The notes under the pieces are model-generated. The model saw only the letters and a program-made list of their open reading frames with translations, did not search any database and was not told the DNA's origin. DNA of 64,000 nt, taken from NCBI RefSeq assembly GCF_900111565.1, contig NZ_FOIK01000001.1:1953309-2017308 (forward strand). Direction: 5' to 3'. The position numbers were made by a program, and so were the translations under genes. This DNA is from Paenibacillus sp. NFR01 (GTDB lineage: Bacteria; Bacillota; Bacilli; Paenibacillales; Paenibacillaceae). This document shows, in pieces, positions 32,104 through 41,335 of the stretch. Each line of letters starts with the position of its first letter. Within the stretch, counting starts at the first letter, position 1.

Positions 32104-32136
32104 CAAAACCCGATAAACGTTGGAGGTTTACCGGGT
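32104..32136 (-). terminator. Terminator after spo0A
   Basis: On the minus strand ACCCGGTAAAC and GTTTATCGGGT pair around CTCCAAC, followed by TTTTG. It lies about 45 bases past the spo0A stop. Confidence 0.6.
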
Positions 32137-32178
32137 CAAATGGCCATTCATATATAACGTTTACTGATCCTTACCCTT

Positions 32179-33009
32179 TCACGACACTTTATGCTCAATC
32201 CGCAATTTGTCAGCGACCATGGCAATAAATTCGGAGTTGGTCGGCTTGGATTTGGAAATATTAATGGTGTAGCCGAACAGATGGCTGATGCTGTCGATGT
32301 TGCCGCGGGTCCAGGCGACCTCAATGGCATGCCGAATGGCCCGTTCCACGCGGGATGGCGTGGTTTTGAATTTCTCCGCGATGGCCGGGTACAATGTCTT
32401 CGTGATCGCGCCAAGAATTTCGATATTGTTATATACCATCGTAATCGCTTCCCGAAGGTATTGGTATCCTTTGATATGGGCAGGAACGCCGATTTCATGG
32501 ATAATGGACGTGATGTTGGCATCGAGGTTTTTGCCTTTGGATAGCGGCACAACGTTGCTGCTGCTTCTGGAGCTCGTCGTGAAGTTCGAAAGGCTGCTGG
32601 AGGTCGATGAGGTGCCGATGGTACTTTGGGTCCCGACCAGCTGCCGGACGCGGTTCGCCAGAACCTCCATATCAAACGGCTTCAGGATATAATACGATGC
32701 GCCCAGCTGTACAGCACGTTGAGTGATGTTCTCCTGACCGAAGGCGGTCAGCATGATGATCTTCGGTTCCGGCTTCAGGTCCATCTCACGCAGGCGTTCG
32801 AGTACTCCGAGTCCGTCCAGATGCGGCATAATGATATCAAGAATGAGCACGTCCGGAATCTTACGCGCTCCGTTCAGCATTTGAAGCACTTCTTCGCCAT
32901 TATAGGCAATGCCCGTAACGGTCATGTCTTCTTGGTCATTAATGTAGTCCGCAAGCAAATTTGTAAATTCCCTGTTATCATCGGCCAACAACACTTCGAT
33001 ATTCTGCAC
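32179..33009 (-). CDS. spo0A: Sporulation master regulator Spo0A
   Basis: 276 residues from GTG at 33009 ([15 protein letters not shown]). The receiver has the acidic pair in ADDNREF, phospho-acceptor Asp in [13 protein letters not shown] and Lys in ILKPFDME. A Ser/Thr-rich linker (about residues 123-155) joins the DNA-binding effector domain, with [18 protein letters not shown] as recognition region. AGGAGG lies 9 bases before GTG; an in-frame TTG six codons earlier is rejected because it lies inside that site. It is the endpoint of the phosphorelay, downstream of spoIVB as in all Bacilli. Confidence 0.97.
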   Translation of the reverse strand: MQNIEVLLADDNREFTNLLADYINDQEDMTVTGIAYNGEEVLQMLNGARKIPDVLILDIIMPHLDGLGVLERLREMDLKPEPKIIMLTAFGQENITQRAVQLGASYYILKPFDMEVLANRVRQLVGTQSTIGTSSTSSSLSNFTTSSRSSSNVVPLSKGKNLDANITSIIHEIGVPAHIKGYQYLREAITMVYNNIEILGAITKTLYPAIAEKFKTTPSRVERAIRHAIEVAWTRGNIDSISHLFGYTINISKSKPTNSEFIAMVADKLRIEHKVS

Positions 33010-33074
33010 TGGCTGCTTCCTCCTCAATTTATCTCTGTGATTTAAAAAATAGCATTTTTATTTTCACTCCTTAC

Positions 33075-33195
33075 GTTTTCGACACCCGGATCAAATATCC
33101 TTCTGTCGAAAATTATTTTTCTTTATTTTTTTTGGACATTGTTTTATAATTAATATTTTGTTTCACGATTCGATTTTTATCGTACCTCTTCGACA
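33075..33195 (-). promoter_or_regulatory. spo0A promoter region: SigH-like promoter and three Spo0A boxes
   Basis: On the minus strand GAAGGATAT (33103-33095) matches the SigH -35 (RnAGGAWWW). Exactly 11 bases on, GTCGAAAAC (33083-33075) matches the -10 with one mismatch. TGTCGAA boxes lie at 33189-33195 and 33078-33084; the one at 33104-33110 is in the opposite orientation. One overlaps the -10 and one abuts the -35, as in the Bacillus Ps promoter. Confidence 0.75.
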
Positions 33196-33228
33196 AAAAA
33201 ACTTAAGGCTAGACCGCCTTAAGTTTTA
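33195..33228 (-). terminator. Terminator overlapping the spoIVB stop codon
   Basis: A 12-bp stem AAAACTTAAGGC (33198-33209) / GCCTTAAGTTTT (33216-33227) has the TAG stop of spoIVB at its loop, then TTTTTTTGTCG on the minus strand. The last sense codons form one arm. Confidence 0.8.
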
Positions 33229-34342
33229 GGGTAAGATCATTGCCGGATGGAGTCACTCCGGAATCCCGGAGCATCCATTCGATAAAACAACCATAGCCGG
33301 ATTTCGGATCGTTGACGAACACATGCGTTACCGCCCCAATCAGCCGTCCGTCCTGTACAATCGGACTTCCACTCATCCCTTGAACAATCCCGCCGGTCTT
33401 CTCGATCAACCGCGGATCGGTAATGCGCAGCACCATGCCCTTCGTCTCCGGCGAACGTTGGCGGGCGACATGAATGATCTCCACATCAAACTTCTCCACC
33501 CGCTGGCCGTCAACGACGGTAAGAATCTGCGCAGGCCCTTCCTTGACCTCATGGCTCATCGCAACCGGAATCGGTTCCTTATACAAGCTGTGCTCGGGAT
33601 TACGGCTCATTTTGCCGAATATCCCAAAATCGGTGTTGCTCTCTACGCTTCCAAGCACTTGGCTTTCCCGGAGAAAACTTGCCCGCTTCTCGCCGGGATC
33701 ACCGTCCTGACTTTTGGAGATTGAAGTGACGCTGGATTGAACGATATGGCCGCTGCCAACCACGATCGGCGTGCCGGTATTCATGTCGGTAATGACATGT
33801 CCCAGCGCACCATATACGCCATGCTCGGGGGCATAGAAAGTTAATGTTCCGACGCCGGCTGCGGAATCGCGGATATAGAGGCCCATACGCCATACGTTAT
33901 CGTTGCGGTCATACGCAGGCTTTAGCTTTGCAGTATGCACTTTCCCTGCGCGTTTAAACAAAATGGTGAGCGGCTTGTCGGTTTTGCCGGCATGCTCCAC
34001 CAGCTTGGCCACTTTGGACACATCGTCCAGCTTGACGCCGTTGATGGCGGTCATCAGATCGCCGGGCACCAGGCCGCTGACTTCACCGGGGGAAATTTTT
34101 GAACCTTCGGCAACTTCAATCGAGTGATGGCCCACCACAAGAACACCGGCAGACTTCACTTTGACTCCAATCGTCTGGCCGCCAGGAATCACCTTTAGCT
34201 CCCTGGGGACTGCGGCCGCCGGACTGTATGATGTGTCGTTCAGCGGTGCCGCATAGCTTGGAAATGGCTCCATAATGCCTGTTAAGCTGAAAAAGAAAGC
34301 AAATAAAAGTCCGGGAATTAACTTCCTGAGGTTAGGCTTCAA
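33209..34342 (-). CDS. spoIVB: SpoIVB serine peptidase
   Basis: Forespore-secreted protease that signals for pro-SigmaK processing. 377 residues: an N-terminal membrane anchor/signal (about 7-30, LIPGLLFAFFFSLTGIM), a PDZ domain (about 105-180, SGLVPGDLMTAINGVKL) and an S55 peptidase domain with catalytic His in YGALGHVITD and Ser in GIVQGMSGSPIVQ. The start is TTG at 34342, about 11 bases after AGGGAG. It sits between recN and spo0A, the universal Bacilli order. Confidence 0.95.
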   Translation of the reverse strand: MKPNLRKLIPGLLFAFFFSLTGIMEPFPSYAAPLNDTSYSPAAAVPRELKVIPGGQTIGVKVKSAGVLVVGHHSIEVAEGSKISPGEVSGLVPGDLMTAINGVKLDDVSKVAKLVEHAGKTDKPLTILFKRAGKVHTAKLKPAYDRNDNVWRMGLYIRDSAAGVGTLTFYAPEHGVYGALGHVITDMNTGTPIVVGSGHIVQSSVTSISKSQDGDPGEKRASFLRESQVLGSVESNTDFGIFGKMSRNPEHSLYKEPIPVAMSHEVKEGPAQILTVVDGQRVEKFDVEIIHVARQRSPETKGMVLRITDPRLIEKTGGIVQGMSGSPIVQDGRLIGAVTHVFVNDPKSGYGCFIEWMLRDSGVTPSGNDLTLKLKAV

Positions 34343-34456
34343 TGGCTGTCACGCTCCCTTTTGCTTCTTCCGCTTGACGAAAAAGGTGGTCGCCAATAAC
34401 GTACCTATAAGATAACCTTGCCCCCAGGCTTTTATTACTGTCAATCCTTGAACGCC

Positions 34457-36184
34457 TTACCCAATCGCCGCTTTGCTGGCCTCGGCCAGACCGAGCATCT
34501 CCTGGGCATGATGCAGTGTTTTTTCGGTTATTTCCACGCCGCCCAGCATCCGGGCCAGCTCCATTACGCGTCCGTCCGGCGTCAATGCCTCCACTTCGGT
34601 CATCGTCCGGCCATCCTCCACTTTCTTGAGGATCAGATATTGGTGGTCGGCCATGCATGCAACTTGCGGCAAATGCGTGATGGAGAACACCTGACAGGTC
34701 GCGGACAGCTTGTACAGCTTATCGGCGATGGACTGGGCCGCCCGGCCGCTGACCCCGGTATCGACTTCGTCAAAGACCAGTACCGGAATCGCTTCATGCC
34801 GGGCAAAAATGCTCTTCATCGCCAGCATGATCCGCGACAGCTCGCCGCCGGAGGCGATTTTGCCAAGCGGGCGCAGGGGCTCTCCGGGATTCGGCGAGAT
34901 CATGAATTCGGCGCTGTCAATGCCTTGCCGGGTCAGGCGATAGCGCTTCTCGCCATATTCCACGCCACGCGGGTCCTCCAGCGTATCGAGCTTCACTTGA
35001 AGCGAGGTGCGCTCCATTTGCAGATCCTTAAGCTCCCCTTCCACCTGGGAAGCCAGATCGGCGGCGCATTGCCGCCGCGCTTCGCTAAGCGCTTCGGCTG
35101 CAGCCATAAGGGTACCGAGCAGCCCGTCACGGGTCGCGTTCAGCTTGGCAATATAATCGTCCTTGTTCTCCAGTAAATCGGTCTCGCGGCGAATCTGCTC
35201 ATGATAAGCCAAAATCTGCTCCACGCTTTCACCGTATTTGCGGCGCAGCCCGTTAATGAGATCCAGGCGGTTTTCGATTTCCTCCAGCCGGGCCGGATTA
35301 AATTCGATTTCCTCACGGTAGTCCCGGAGCTGAAAAGCGGCATCCTCCAGTTGGTAAAATGATGACTGCAGCTGCTCCAGCACGGTGCGCAGCCCCTTCT
35401 CGTCGTACTTGACCGCATCCTCCAGCTTGGCGATCACGTTGCCGATGGATTCCAGGCCTTGGCGGCCATAAAGCACTTCGTATGCGCCGGAGACCGAATC
35501 CATCATTTTCTCGCTGTGGGATAGTTTGACCCGTTCCTCTGAAAGCCATTCATCTTCACCCGGCTTAAGCGCGGCGGCAGAGATTTCTTCAAGCTGGAAC
35601 CGGTACAAATCGAGCATTTGATAGGCCTTCTGACTGGATTCCTGCAGTTCGCGCAGCTCTTTTTCCACTTTGGCAAAAGCCGAGTATTTCTCCTGATAGT
35701 CGGCCTTCAGCGGACCGATAACCGCTTCGCCGTAGGTATCGAGCAGGCCCAAATGCCGCTCGGCCTTGAGCAGGTTCTGGTGCTCATGCTGGCCGTGGAT
35801 GTTGACGAGCTGCTCGCCGATTTCGCGCAGCATGCTGAGATTAACCATCTGGCCGTTGACCCGGGACGTGCTTTTGCCCGTGGATGTGATCTCGCGGCGG
35901 ATAATCAGATGCTCTTCCCGTTCCGCGGATATACCAAGACGCTCCAGCGTTTCCCAGACGGGATGTTCCGGCGGCAGGCTAAACAGCGCTTCCATTTCCG
36001 CCTTCTCGCAGCCGTAACGGATGGAATCCGCCGAACCGCGGGCGCCGGCGATTAGGGCAAGCGCGTCGATAATAATGGATTTCCCTGCCCCGGTCTCGCC
36101 GGTCAGCACGTGAAAGCCCGGATAAAAATGTACATCAACCGCTTCGACAACGGCCAGATTTCGGATCGATAACGTATCTAACAA
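34457..36184 (-). CDS. recN: DNA repair protein RecN
   Basis: SMC-like ATPase acting early in double-strand-break repair. 575 residues from TTG at 36184 (MLDTLSIRNLAVVEAV), with Walker A LTGETGAGKSIIIDAL, a long coiled-coil middle (about 160-400), signature IASGGELSRIMLAMK, and Walker B PVLVFDEVDTGVSG. The TTG lies 8 bases after GGAGG; an upstream GTG is part of that site. It lies between argR and spoIVB. Confidence 0.96.
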   Translation of the reverse strand: MLDTLSIRNLAVVEAVDVHFYPGFHVLTGETGAGKSIIIDALALIAGARGSADSIRYGCEKAEMEALFSLPPEHPVWETLERLGISAEREEHLIIRREITSTGKSTSRVNGQMVNLSMLREIGEQLVNIHGQHEHQNLLKAERHLGLLDTYGEAVIGPLKADYQEKYSAFAKVEKELRELQESSQKAYQMLDLYRFQLEEISAAALKPGEDEWLSEERVKLSHSEKMMDSVSGAYEVLYGRQGLESIGNVIAKLEDAVKYDEKGLRTVLEQLQSSFYQLEDAAFQLRDYREEIEFNPARLEEIENRLDLINGLRRKYGESVEQILAYHEQIRRETDLLENKDDYIAKLNATRDGLLGTLMAAAEALSEARRQCAADLASQVEGELKDLQMERTSLQVKLDTLEDPRGVEYGEKRYRLTRQGIDSAEFMISPNPGEPLRPLGKIASGGELSRIMLAMKSIFARHEAIPVLVFDEVDTGVSGRAAQSIADKLYKLSATCQVFSITHLPQVACMADHQYLILKKVEDGRTMTEVEALTPDGRVMELARMLGGVEITEKTLHHAQEMLGLAEASKAAIG

Positions 36185-36227
36185 AAACAGCACCTCCGAA
36201 TGAATTAACCGCGGTTTAGAGGGATCC

Positions 36228-36677
36228 TCAGGAGATATAGCCCATAATCTGCGAAATGACCAGGCTGCTGTCCTCCGGCTTCCGGCAAATAATGAGGATC
36301 GTATCGTCGCCGGAAATGGTGCCCATAATCTGCGGCCAATCGATGTTGTCGATCAGCGCGGCGACCGAATTCGCCGTCCCGGGAAGGCATTTCATGACGA
36401 CCAGATTGCCGGAGTGGTCGATATGGACGAAATTGTCCACGAGCACGCGCTTCAGTTTTTGGATCGGATTGTAGCGCTGATCCGTCGGCAGCGAATATTT
36501 GTATCTGCCGTCATCCATTGGAACTTTAATCAGCAGCAGCTCTTTGATATCGCGCGAAACGGTAGCCTGGGTGACCTGAAATCCGGCGTCCCGCAGTGCC
36601 TCCACCAATTCATCCTGAGTTTCGATTTCCTTCTGGGTAATAATCTCCCGTATTTTGATATGCCTATGTCCCTTCAT
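36228..36677 (-). CDS. argR: Arginine repressor ArgR/AhrC
   Basis: 149 residues from [20 protein letters not shown]. The N-terminal winged helix has [20 protein letters not shown], and the C-terminal hexamerisation/arginine-binding domain has [31 protein letters not shown], whose paired Asp bind arginine. ATG at 36677 follows GGGGGG. Upstream in-frame codons overlap the neighbouring gene and are rejected. Confidence 0.95.
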   Translation of the reverse strand: MKGHRHIKIREIITQKEIETQDELVEALRDAGFQVTQATVSRDIKELLLIKVPMDDGRYKYSLPTDQRYNPIQKLKRVLVDNFVHIDHSGNLVVMKCLPGTANSVAALIDNIDWPQIMGTISGDDTILIICRKPEDSSLVISQIMGYIS

Positions 36678-36711
36678 GTTAGCCCCCCATAAAATTTCCT
36701 TGTGTGGATTG

Positions 36712-37185
36712 TCAGGTTGATTCTCCGTCATCCTTGCCGAAACGGATGACATGCACCGCCGAAACGGCTGTATCTACATATAATACGCCGCTGCAATTCG
36801 GGTAAATCAGCAGATAAGGCAACAGCAGGTCCCGTACGCTGCTGCCCGTGAACTCCATCGTCTTGCGCGGCCGCGATAAAATGACCAGGTATAGATCGTC
36901 GGCATCTTCCTTGCCCGCGACATAATCGATAAACAGCCGGCTGTACAGCGCCGAGCCGTTCACTTGAAAGGCAAGGGGAATCTTTAGCTTGCCTCCAAGC
37001 ACTTCGTAGCCCGCTTTCTCCAGCAGGTCAACGGCAGGATGCGGCTGGATTTCCGGATTGATCGGCACCCGTTCAACCAGAAACGAGCGCGGAGAGCTCT
37101 GCAGCCAAATATAGATCCGGTAAATGACAAACATTGCTATCGCTACGCCAATCAGAGCCACTACGGCCTTATCGGAGCTGGCCAA
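36712..37185 (-). CDS. Hypothetical membrane-anchored protein between tlyA and argR
   Basis: About 157 residues. One N-terminal helix ([22 protein letters not shown]) anchors a soluble domain with mixed strands ([36 protein letters not shown]). TTG at 37185 is preferred, 8 bases after GAGGTGAT; another TTG two codons earlier is possible. No family is recognised. Its stable place between tlyA and argR suggests a conserved gene of the group. It is part of the dxs-tlyA-argR-recN run. Confidence 0.7.
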   Translation of the reverse strand: MASSDKAVVALIGVAIAMFVIYRIYIWLQSSPRSFLVERVPINPEIQPHPAVDLLEKAGYEVLGGKLKIPLAFQVNGSALYSRLFIDYVAGKEDADDLYLVILSRPRKTMEFTGSSVRDLLLPYLLIYPNCSGVLYVDTAVSAVHVIRFGKDDGEST

Positions 37186-37268
37186 ATCCAATCACCTCGG
37201 TGATGTATTCGCCTGCCGCCGAGAAAAATCCTGCTAAATGCCTGCTGCTTTCAGGAATGAAAAGAAAC

Positions 37269-38132
37269 TCATCGGGATTTCGATGAGTTTCCGTTGCCGC
37301 CGGCATGAAACGTTGCCGAGGCTTCCTTGATCACTTTATCGGCCAGCGCCGCAAACGCGGCAGTATCCGCTTCCGGAGAAGCCTGCTCTTCCTCCAGGCT
37401 CCAATGGGCCAAAAATTCCACATTGCCCTCACCGCCGGTAATCGGAGAGAAGGTTAAGCCTTCAAGGCGGTACCCCAGCTCAGCCGCCATGGACAGCACG
37501 CCGACCAGCACCTCCTTGTGGACCGCCGGATCGCGGACAACACCGGATTTGCCCACTTTTTCCCGCCCCGCCTCAAATTGCGGCTTGATCAGCGCGGCAA
37601 TATCCGCCGGACGGGCCAGCAGTGCTTTCAGTGGAGGCAAAATGATTTTGAGCGAAATAAACGAGACGTCGATGCTGGCAAAATCGGGAACCGGCCCCTT
37701 CAGATCCTCCGGCGTCATATAACGGAAATTGGTCTGTTCCATGACCGTCACCTGTTCATGGTTGCGCAGGCTCCAATCCAATTGGTTGTAGCCGACATCA
37801 ATGGCATAAACATGGCCAACGCCGTGCTGGAGCGCGCAGTCGGTGAACCCGCCGGTGGACGACCCGATATCCAGCATCGTCCTGCCGGTCAGGTCGATAC
37901 CGAAACCGCGCAGCGCTTTCTCCAGCTTCAAACCGCCGCGGCTGACATAGGGATGCACCGCGCCTTTTACCCTGAGCACCGCTCCGCGCGGCACCTTCAT
38001 GCCCGCCTTCTCGATCCGCTCTTCGTCGGCCAGCACAAGTCCGGCCATTATCGCCGCTTTCGCTTTCTCGCGGCTTTCATAGAAGCCCTGCTCCACAAGC
38101 AAGACGTCGATCCGTTCTTTAGGATGTTCCAT
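37269..38132 (-). CDS. tlyA: TlyA/YqxC-family rRNA 2'-O-methyltransferase
   Basis: About 287 residues. The N-terminal S4 RNA-binding domain (about 5-65, RIDVLLVEQGFYESREKAK) is followed by a FtsJ-like SAM domain with motif I MLDIGSSTGGFTDCAL and VYAIDVGYNQLDW, then IDVSFISLK. ATG at 38132 is preferred, 6 bases past AGGAG. YqxC lies in this same dxs-argR context in Bacillus. The exact rRNA target is not read from sequence. Confidence 0.92.
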   Translation of the reverse strand: MEHPKERIDVLLVEQGFYESREKAKAAIMAGLVLADEERIEKAGMKVPRGAVLRVKGAVHPYVSRGGLKLEKALRGFGIDLTGRTMLDIGSSTGGFTDCALQHGVGHVYAIDVGYNQLDWSLRNHEQVTVMEQTNFRYMTPEDLKGPVPDFASIDVSFISLKIILPPLKALLARPADIAALIKPQFEAGREKVGKSGVVRDPAVHKEVLVGVLSMAAELGYRLEGLTFSPITGGEGNVEFLAHWSLEEEQASPEADTAAFAALADKVIKEASATFHAGGNGNSSKSR

Positions 38133-38156
38133 ATTCATCTCCTGAATGTATCTGCA

Positions 38157-40064
38157 TTAAGAGGTGGAAGTCGTTTTGTACGCGTATTGGCTTGTGGCCT
38201 TCATCGCTTTGATCCGCGCGCACAGCGCTTCTACCGTAAGTCCCGTCAGCTGGCGCTGATCCTTGATCGACCCATGCTCGATAAAAATATCCGGTACGCC
38301 CATCAGCTGCACACGGGCATCGTGAATATCATTCGCTGCATAGAACTCCAGCACGGCGCTGCCCAAACTGCCCGCCTGGCTGGCTTCCTCCAGCACGACC
38401 ATCGACGTTCCGGCGCGGGCCAGCTCCAGCAGCATACCATCGTCCAGCGGCTTCAGGAACCGGGCGTTGACAACGCCTATCTGAATGCCTTCGCGTCTCA
38501 GCGTCTCAGCCGCTTCTTCGGCAATCTGCACCATCGGACCGCAAGCGACAACTGCATAATCGTCGCCCGGGCGCAGCCGCTCCCAGGAGCCGATCGGCAG
38601 AGTTTTCAGTTCCGGATCGAGCGCCACGCCCGTACCGTTGATGCGCGGGTACCGGTAGGCGATCGGACCGTCGTTATATTCAAGCGCCGTCTTCATCATA
38701 TGGCGCAGTTCATTTTCATCCTTCGGCATCATCAGCACCATGTTCGGGATATGCCGCATAAAAGCGATGTCATAAACGCCCTGATGCGTTTCTCCGTCCG
38801 CGCCGACAAAACCCGCCCGGTCAATGGCGAACATCACGTTCGCGTTGTGGCGGCAAATATCATGCACGATCTGATCGTATGCGCGCTGCATGAAGGTCGA
38901 ATAGACCGCGTACACCGGTTTCATGCCTTCCATCGCGAGCGCAGCGCAGAGCGTTGCCGCATGCTGCTCGGCGATGCCGACATCGATCATCCGGTCGGGG
39001 AATTCCTTGGCGAACGGGAATAGTCCCGATCCTCCCGGCATCGCGGGCGTTACCGCGACCAGCCGCTTATCCTGACGGCCAAGCTCGATCAGGGTCTCGC
39101 CGAATACCTCGGTGTACATCGGATTGCCCACGGCCTGCAGCACCTGTCCGGACTCGATTTTGTAAGGGGAAATTCCATGCCATTTATAGGAATCGGCCTC
39201 CGCCGGTTTATACCCTTTGCCTTTGGTCGTCAGCACATGCACCAGCACCGGTCCCGAGACGTTGTCCGCCTGCTGGAACGTGTCGATCAGCTTCTCGAGA
39301 TCATGGCCGTCGACCGGCCCGAGATACGTGAACCCGAGCTCCTCGAACAAGACTCCGGGCACCATCATGTATTTCAGGCTATCTTTCACGCGTTCCGCCG
39401 TTTTGGCCAGTTTGCCGCCGATTGCGGGAATTTTTTTGAGCAGGCCTTCGACCTCGTCCTTTGCCCGCAAATAATGGCGGTCGGAGCGGATTTTGCTCAA
39501 GTAGTTATGCATTGCGCCCACGTTCGGGGCAATGGACATCTCATTGTCGTTCAGAATGACCATCAGCTTGCGGCGTTCGTGGCCGATATGGTTCAGCGCT
39601 TCAAACGCCATCCCGCCGGTCAACGCACCGTCGCCGATCACCGCGATGACCTTATTGTCTTCGCCCTTGAAATCGCGGGCCATCGCCATCCCCATGGCGG
39701 CGGACAAGGAGGTGCTGCTGTGGCCGGCTTCCCAGACATCATGCTCGCTCTCGTCGCGTTTGACGAACCCGCATAAGCCGCCCTGCTTGCGCAGACTGTC
39801 AAAGCGGTCCTGGCGGCCGGTCAAAATTTTATGAACGTACGCCTGGTGGCCTACGTCGTATATCATTTTATCCTTCGGGCTGTCGTAACAATAGTGCAGG
39901 GCCAGCGTGAGCTCCACGACTCCGAGATTGGATGCCAAATGACCTCCCGTTACAGACAGCTTCTCAATTAGAAACCTGCGGATTTCCTCCGCCAGGGTGG
40001 TTAGCTCCTCGATGGACAAGGTTTTCAGTTGCTTCGGATGGTTGATTTGTGGAAGCAGCGTCAC
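38157..40064 (-). CDS. dxs: 1-deoxy-D-xylulose-5-phosphate synthase
   Basis: First enzyme of the MEP isoprenoid pathway, joining pyruvate and glyceraldehyde 3-phosphate with thiamine diphosphate. 635 residues from GTG at 40064 ([16 protein letters not shown]). Motifs: [17 protein letters not shown], ThDP-binding [18 protein letters not shown] then [12 protein letters not shown], and the transketolase-like [17 protein letters not shown]. It follows ispA, so the pathway start and prenyl chain synthesis are adjacent. Confidence 0.96.
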   Translation of the reverse strand: MTLLPQINHPKQLKTLSIEELTTLAEEIRRFLIEKLSVTGGHLASNLGVVELTLALHYCYDSPKDKMIYDVGHQAYVHKILTGRQDRFDSLRKQGGLCGFVKRDESEHDVWEAGHSSTSLSAAMGMAMARDFKGEDNKVIAVIGDGALTGGMAFEALNHIGHERRKLMVILNDNEMSIAPNVGAMHNYLSKIRSDRHYLRAKDEVEGLLKKIPAIGGKLAKTAERVKDSLKYMMVPGVLFEELGFTYLGPVDGHDLEKLIDTFQQADNVSGPVLVHVLTTKGKGYKPAEADSYKWHGISPYKIESGQVLQAVGNPMYTEVFGETLIELGRQDKRLVAVTPAMPGGSGLFPFAKEFPDRMIDVGIAEQHAATLCAALAMEGMKPVYAVYSTFMQRAYDQIVHDICRHNANVMFAIDRAGFVGADGETHQGVYDIAFMRHIPNMVLMMPKDENELRHMMKTALEYNDGPIAYRYPRINGTGVALDPELKTLPIGSWERLRPGDDYAVVACGPMVQIAEEAAETLRREGIQIGVVNARFLKPLDDGMLLELARAGTSMVVLEEASQAGSLGSAVLEFYAANDIHDARVQLMGVPDIFIEHGSIKDQRQLTGLTVEALCARIKAMKATSQYAYKTTSTS

Positions 40065-40106
40065 GAGTATTCCCCGCTTTCCTGGTTGTTGTAAAATATA
40101 AAACTC

Positions 40107-40147
40107 ATTATAACACAAACGAAACGGCTGCCGAAATACAGCCGTTT
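40107..40147 (-). promoter_or_regulatory. dxs promoter region with an upstream hairpin
   Basis: On the minus strand AAACGGCTG-N8-CAGCCGTTT (40147-40122) forms a terminator-like hairpin after ispA. A TATAAT (40112-40107) lies just downstream, its -35 within the hairpin (TTTCGG). dxs may thus have its own start. Confidence 0.5.
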
Positions 40148-40158
40148 CTTAAACTCCG

Positions 40159-41091
40159 CTAATGGTCGCGGGCCATGAGATAATCCGCGATCTCCAGCAG
40201 CCGTGAAGGATCTGCGAAACCGGCGCCGTTCAGGGCAGCGCGGGCGGCTTCCGTCAGGCGGACAACCTCCTGCTGCGACGCCTCCAGTCCGATAAAATAA
40301 GGGTAGGTGACCTTATGCTGCTTGACATCGCTGCCCGTCTTTTTGCCGAGCTTGCTCTCATCGCCGATCATGTCAAGAATGTCGTCCTGCACCTGGAAAG
40401 CGAGGCCGATGTATGTTCCGAACTCGCGCAGCGCCTGCAATTGCGCTTCATCCGCACCGGCGATCCGGCCGCCGGCCAGCAGCGAAAAGACGATCAGATC
40501 GCCTGTCTTGTGGCGATGGATATACTGGAGCTGCTCCAAATCGGTCAAGCCCTGCTCGCCCTGCATGTCGGCGACTTGGCCGCCGACCATGCCGCGCGGG
40601 CCGGCCATCTCCGCCAGGTCCTCGACGATGGACAGCGCCTGCTCCGCCGGCACGCCGTAGCGGCGGGCGGACTGGACCACGCTATAGAAGGCATGGGTCA
40701 GCAGCGCGTCGCCGGCCAAAATTGCCATCGCTTCCCCGAACACCTTATGGTTCGTAAGCTTGCCCCGGCGGTAATCGTCGTTGTCCATCGCGGGCAGATC
40801 GTCATGGATCAGCGAATAGGTATGAACCATTTCGATGGCCGCCGCTACCGGAAGTGCGGCTTCGCGGCTGCCGCCGACCGCTTCGCAGGCGGCGATGACG
40901 AGCAGCGGACGCATCCGCTTCCCGCCGGCCTCCAGCGAATAGTGCATCGCTTCCTTCAGCACCGCCGGAACCGCCCAGTGGTCCGGCAAACAGCCGCCCA
41001 GCACATCGGCCATCAGCAGGCTAACGCCTGAAATATAATCGGACAGCGGCTCACGTGCGGCGCTGTCCGCCGCCTGATCAAAGGATGTCAT
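40159..41091 (-). CDS. ispA: Farnesyl diphosphate synthase (short-chain polyprenyl synthase)
   Basis: Condenses isopentenyl diphosphate onto allylic diphosphates. 310 residues. The first Asp-rich motif is LIHDDLPAMDNDDYRRG (DDxxxxD, the bacterial short-chain type with the two-residue insert); the second is VQDDILDMIGDE. EAGGKRMRPLLV upstream binds diphosphate. It overlaps xseB by 14 bases. The yqiD position of Bacillus agrees. Confidence 0.94.
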   Translation of the reverse strand: MTSFDQAADSAAREPLSDYISGVSLLMADVLGGCLPDHWAVPAVLKEAMHYSLEAGGKRMRPLLVIAACEAVGGSREAALPVAAAIEMVHTYSLIHDDLPAMDNDDYRRGKLTNHKVFGEAMAILAGDALLTHAFYSVVQSARRYGVPAEQALSIVEDLAEMAGPRGMVGGQVADMQGEQGLTDLEQLQYIHRHKTGDLIVFSLLAGGRIAGADEAQLQALREFGTYIGLAFQVQDDILDMIGDESKLGKKTGSDVKQHKVTYPYFIGLEASQQEVVRLTEAARAALNGAGFADPSRLLEIADYLMARDH

Positions 41092-41335
41092 CCGAATCCC
41101 CTTCCAGCTTGGCGCCGAACGGCTTCTTGCGCAATTCCCCGTCCTCGAGGGAAATCATTTCGATCTTGCGCTCCACCTGCTCCAGCTTGCTGCCGCACAG
41201 CTGCGACAGCTTCATGCCCTGCTGGTACAAATCGATCGCTTTCTCCAGAGGCACGTCGCCATGCTCAAGCTCGCGTACGATTTCCTCCAGCTGTTCCATC
41301 GCGCCTTCAAAATCCAATTCCGCTTCATTCGTCAT
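41078..41335 (-). CDS. xseB: Exodeoxyribonuclease VII small subunit
   Basis: 85 residues, all helical: LDFEGAMEQLEEIVRELEHG, VPLEKAIDLYQQGMKLSQLC is the family hallmark. The ATG at 41335 lies 12 bases after GGAGG; an in-frame ATG four codons earlier touches the site. It overlaps xseA by 11 bases and ispA by 14. Confidence 0.93.
   Translation of the reverse strand: MTNEAELDFEGAMEQLEEIVRELEHGDVPLEKAIDLYQQGMKLSQLCGSKLEQVERKIEMISLEDGELRKKPFGAKLEGDSDDIL

Noticed and set aside
37518..39023. 501-codon plus-strand ORF opposite tlyA and dxs
   Set aside because: Crosses the boundary of two certain genes on the other strand; shadow.
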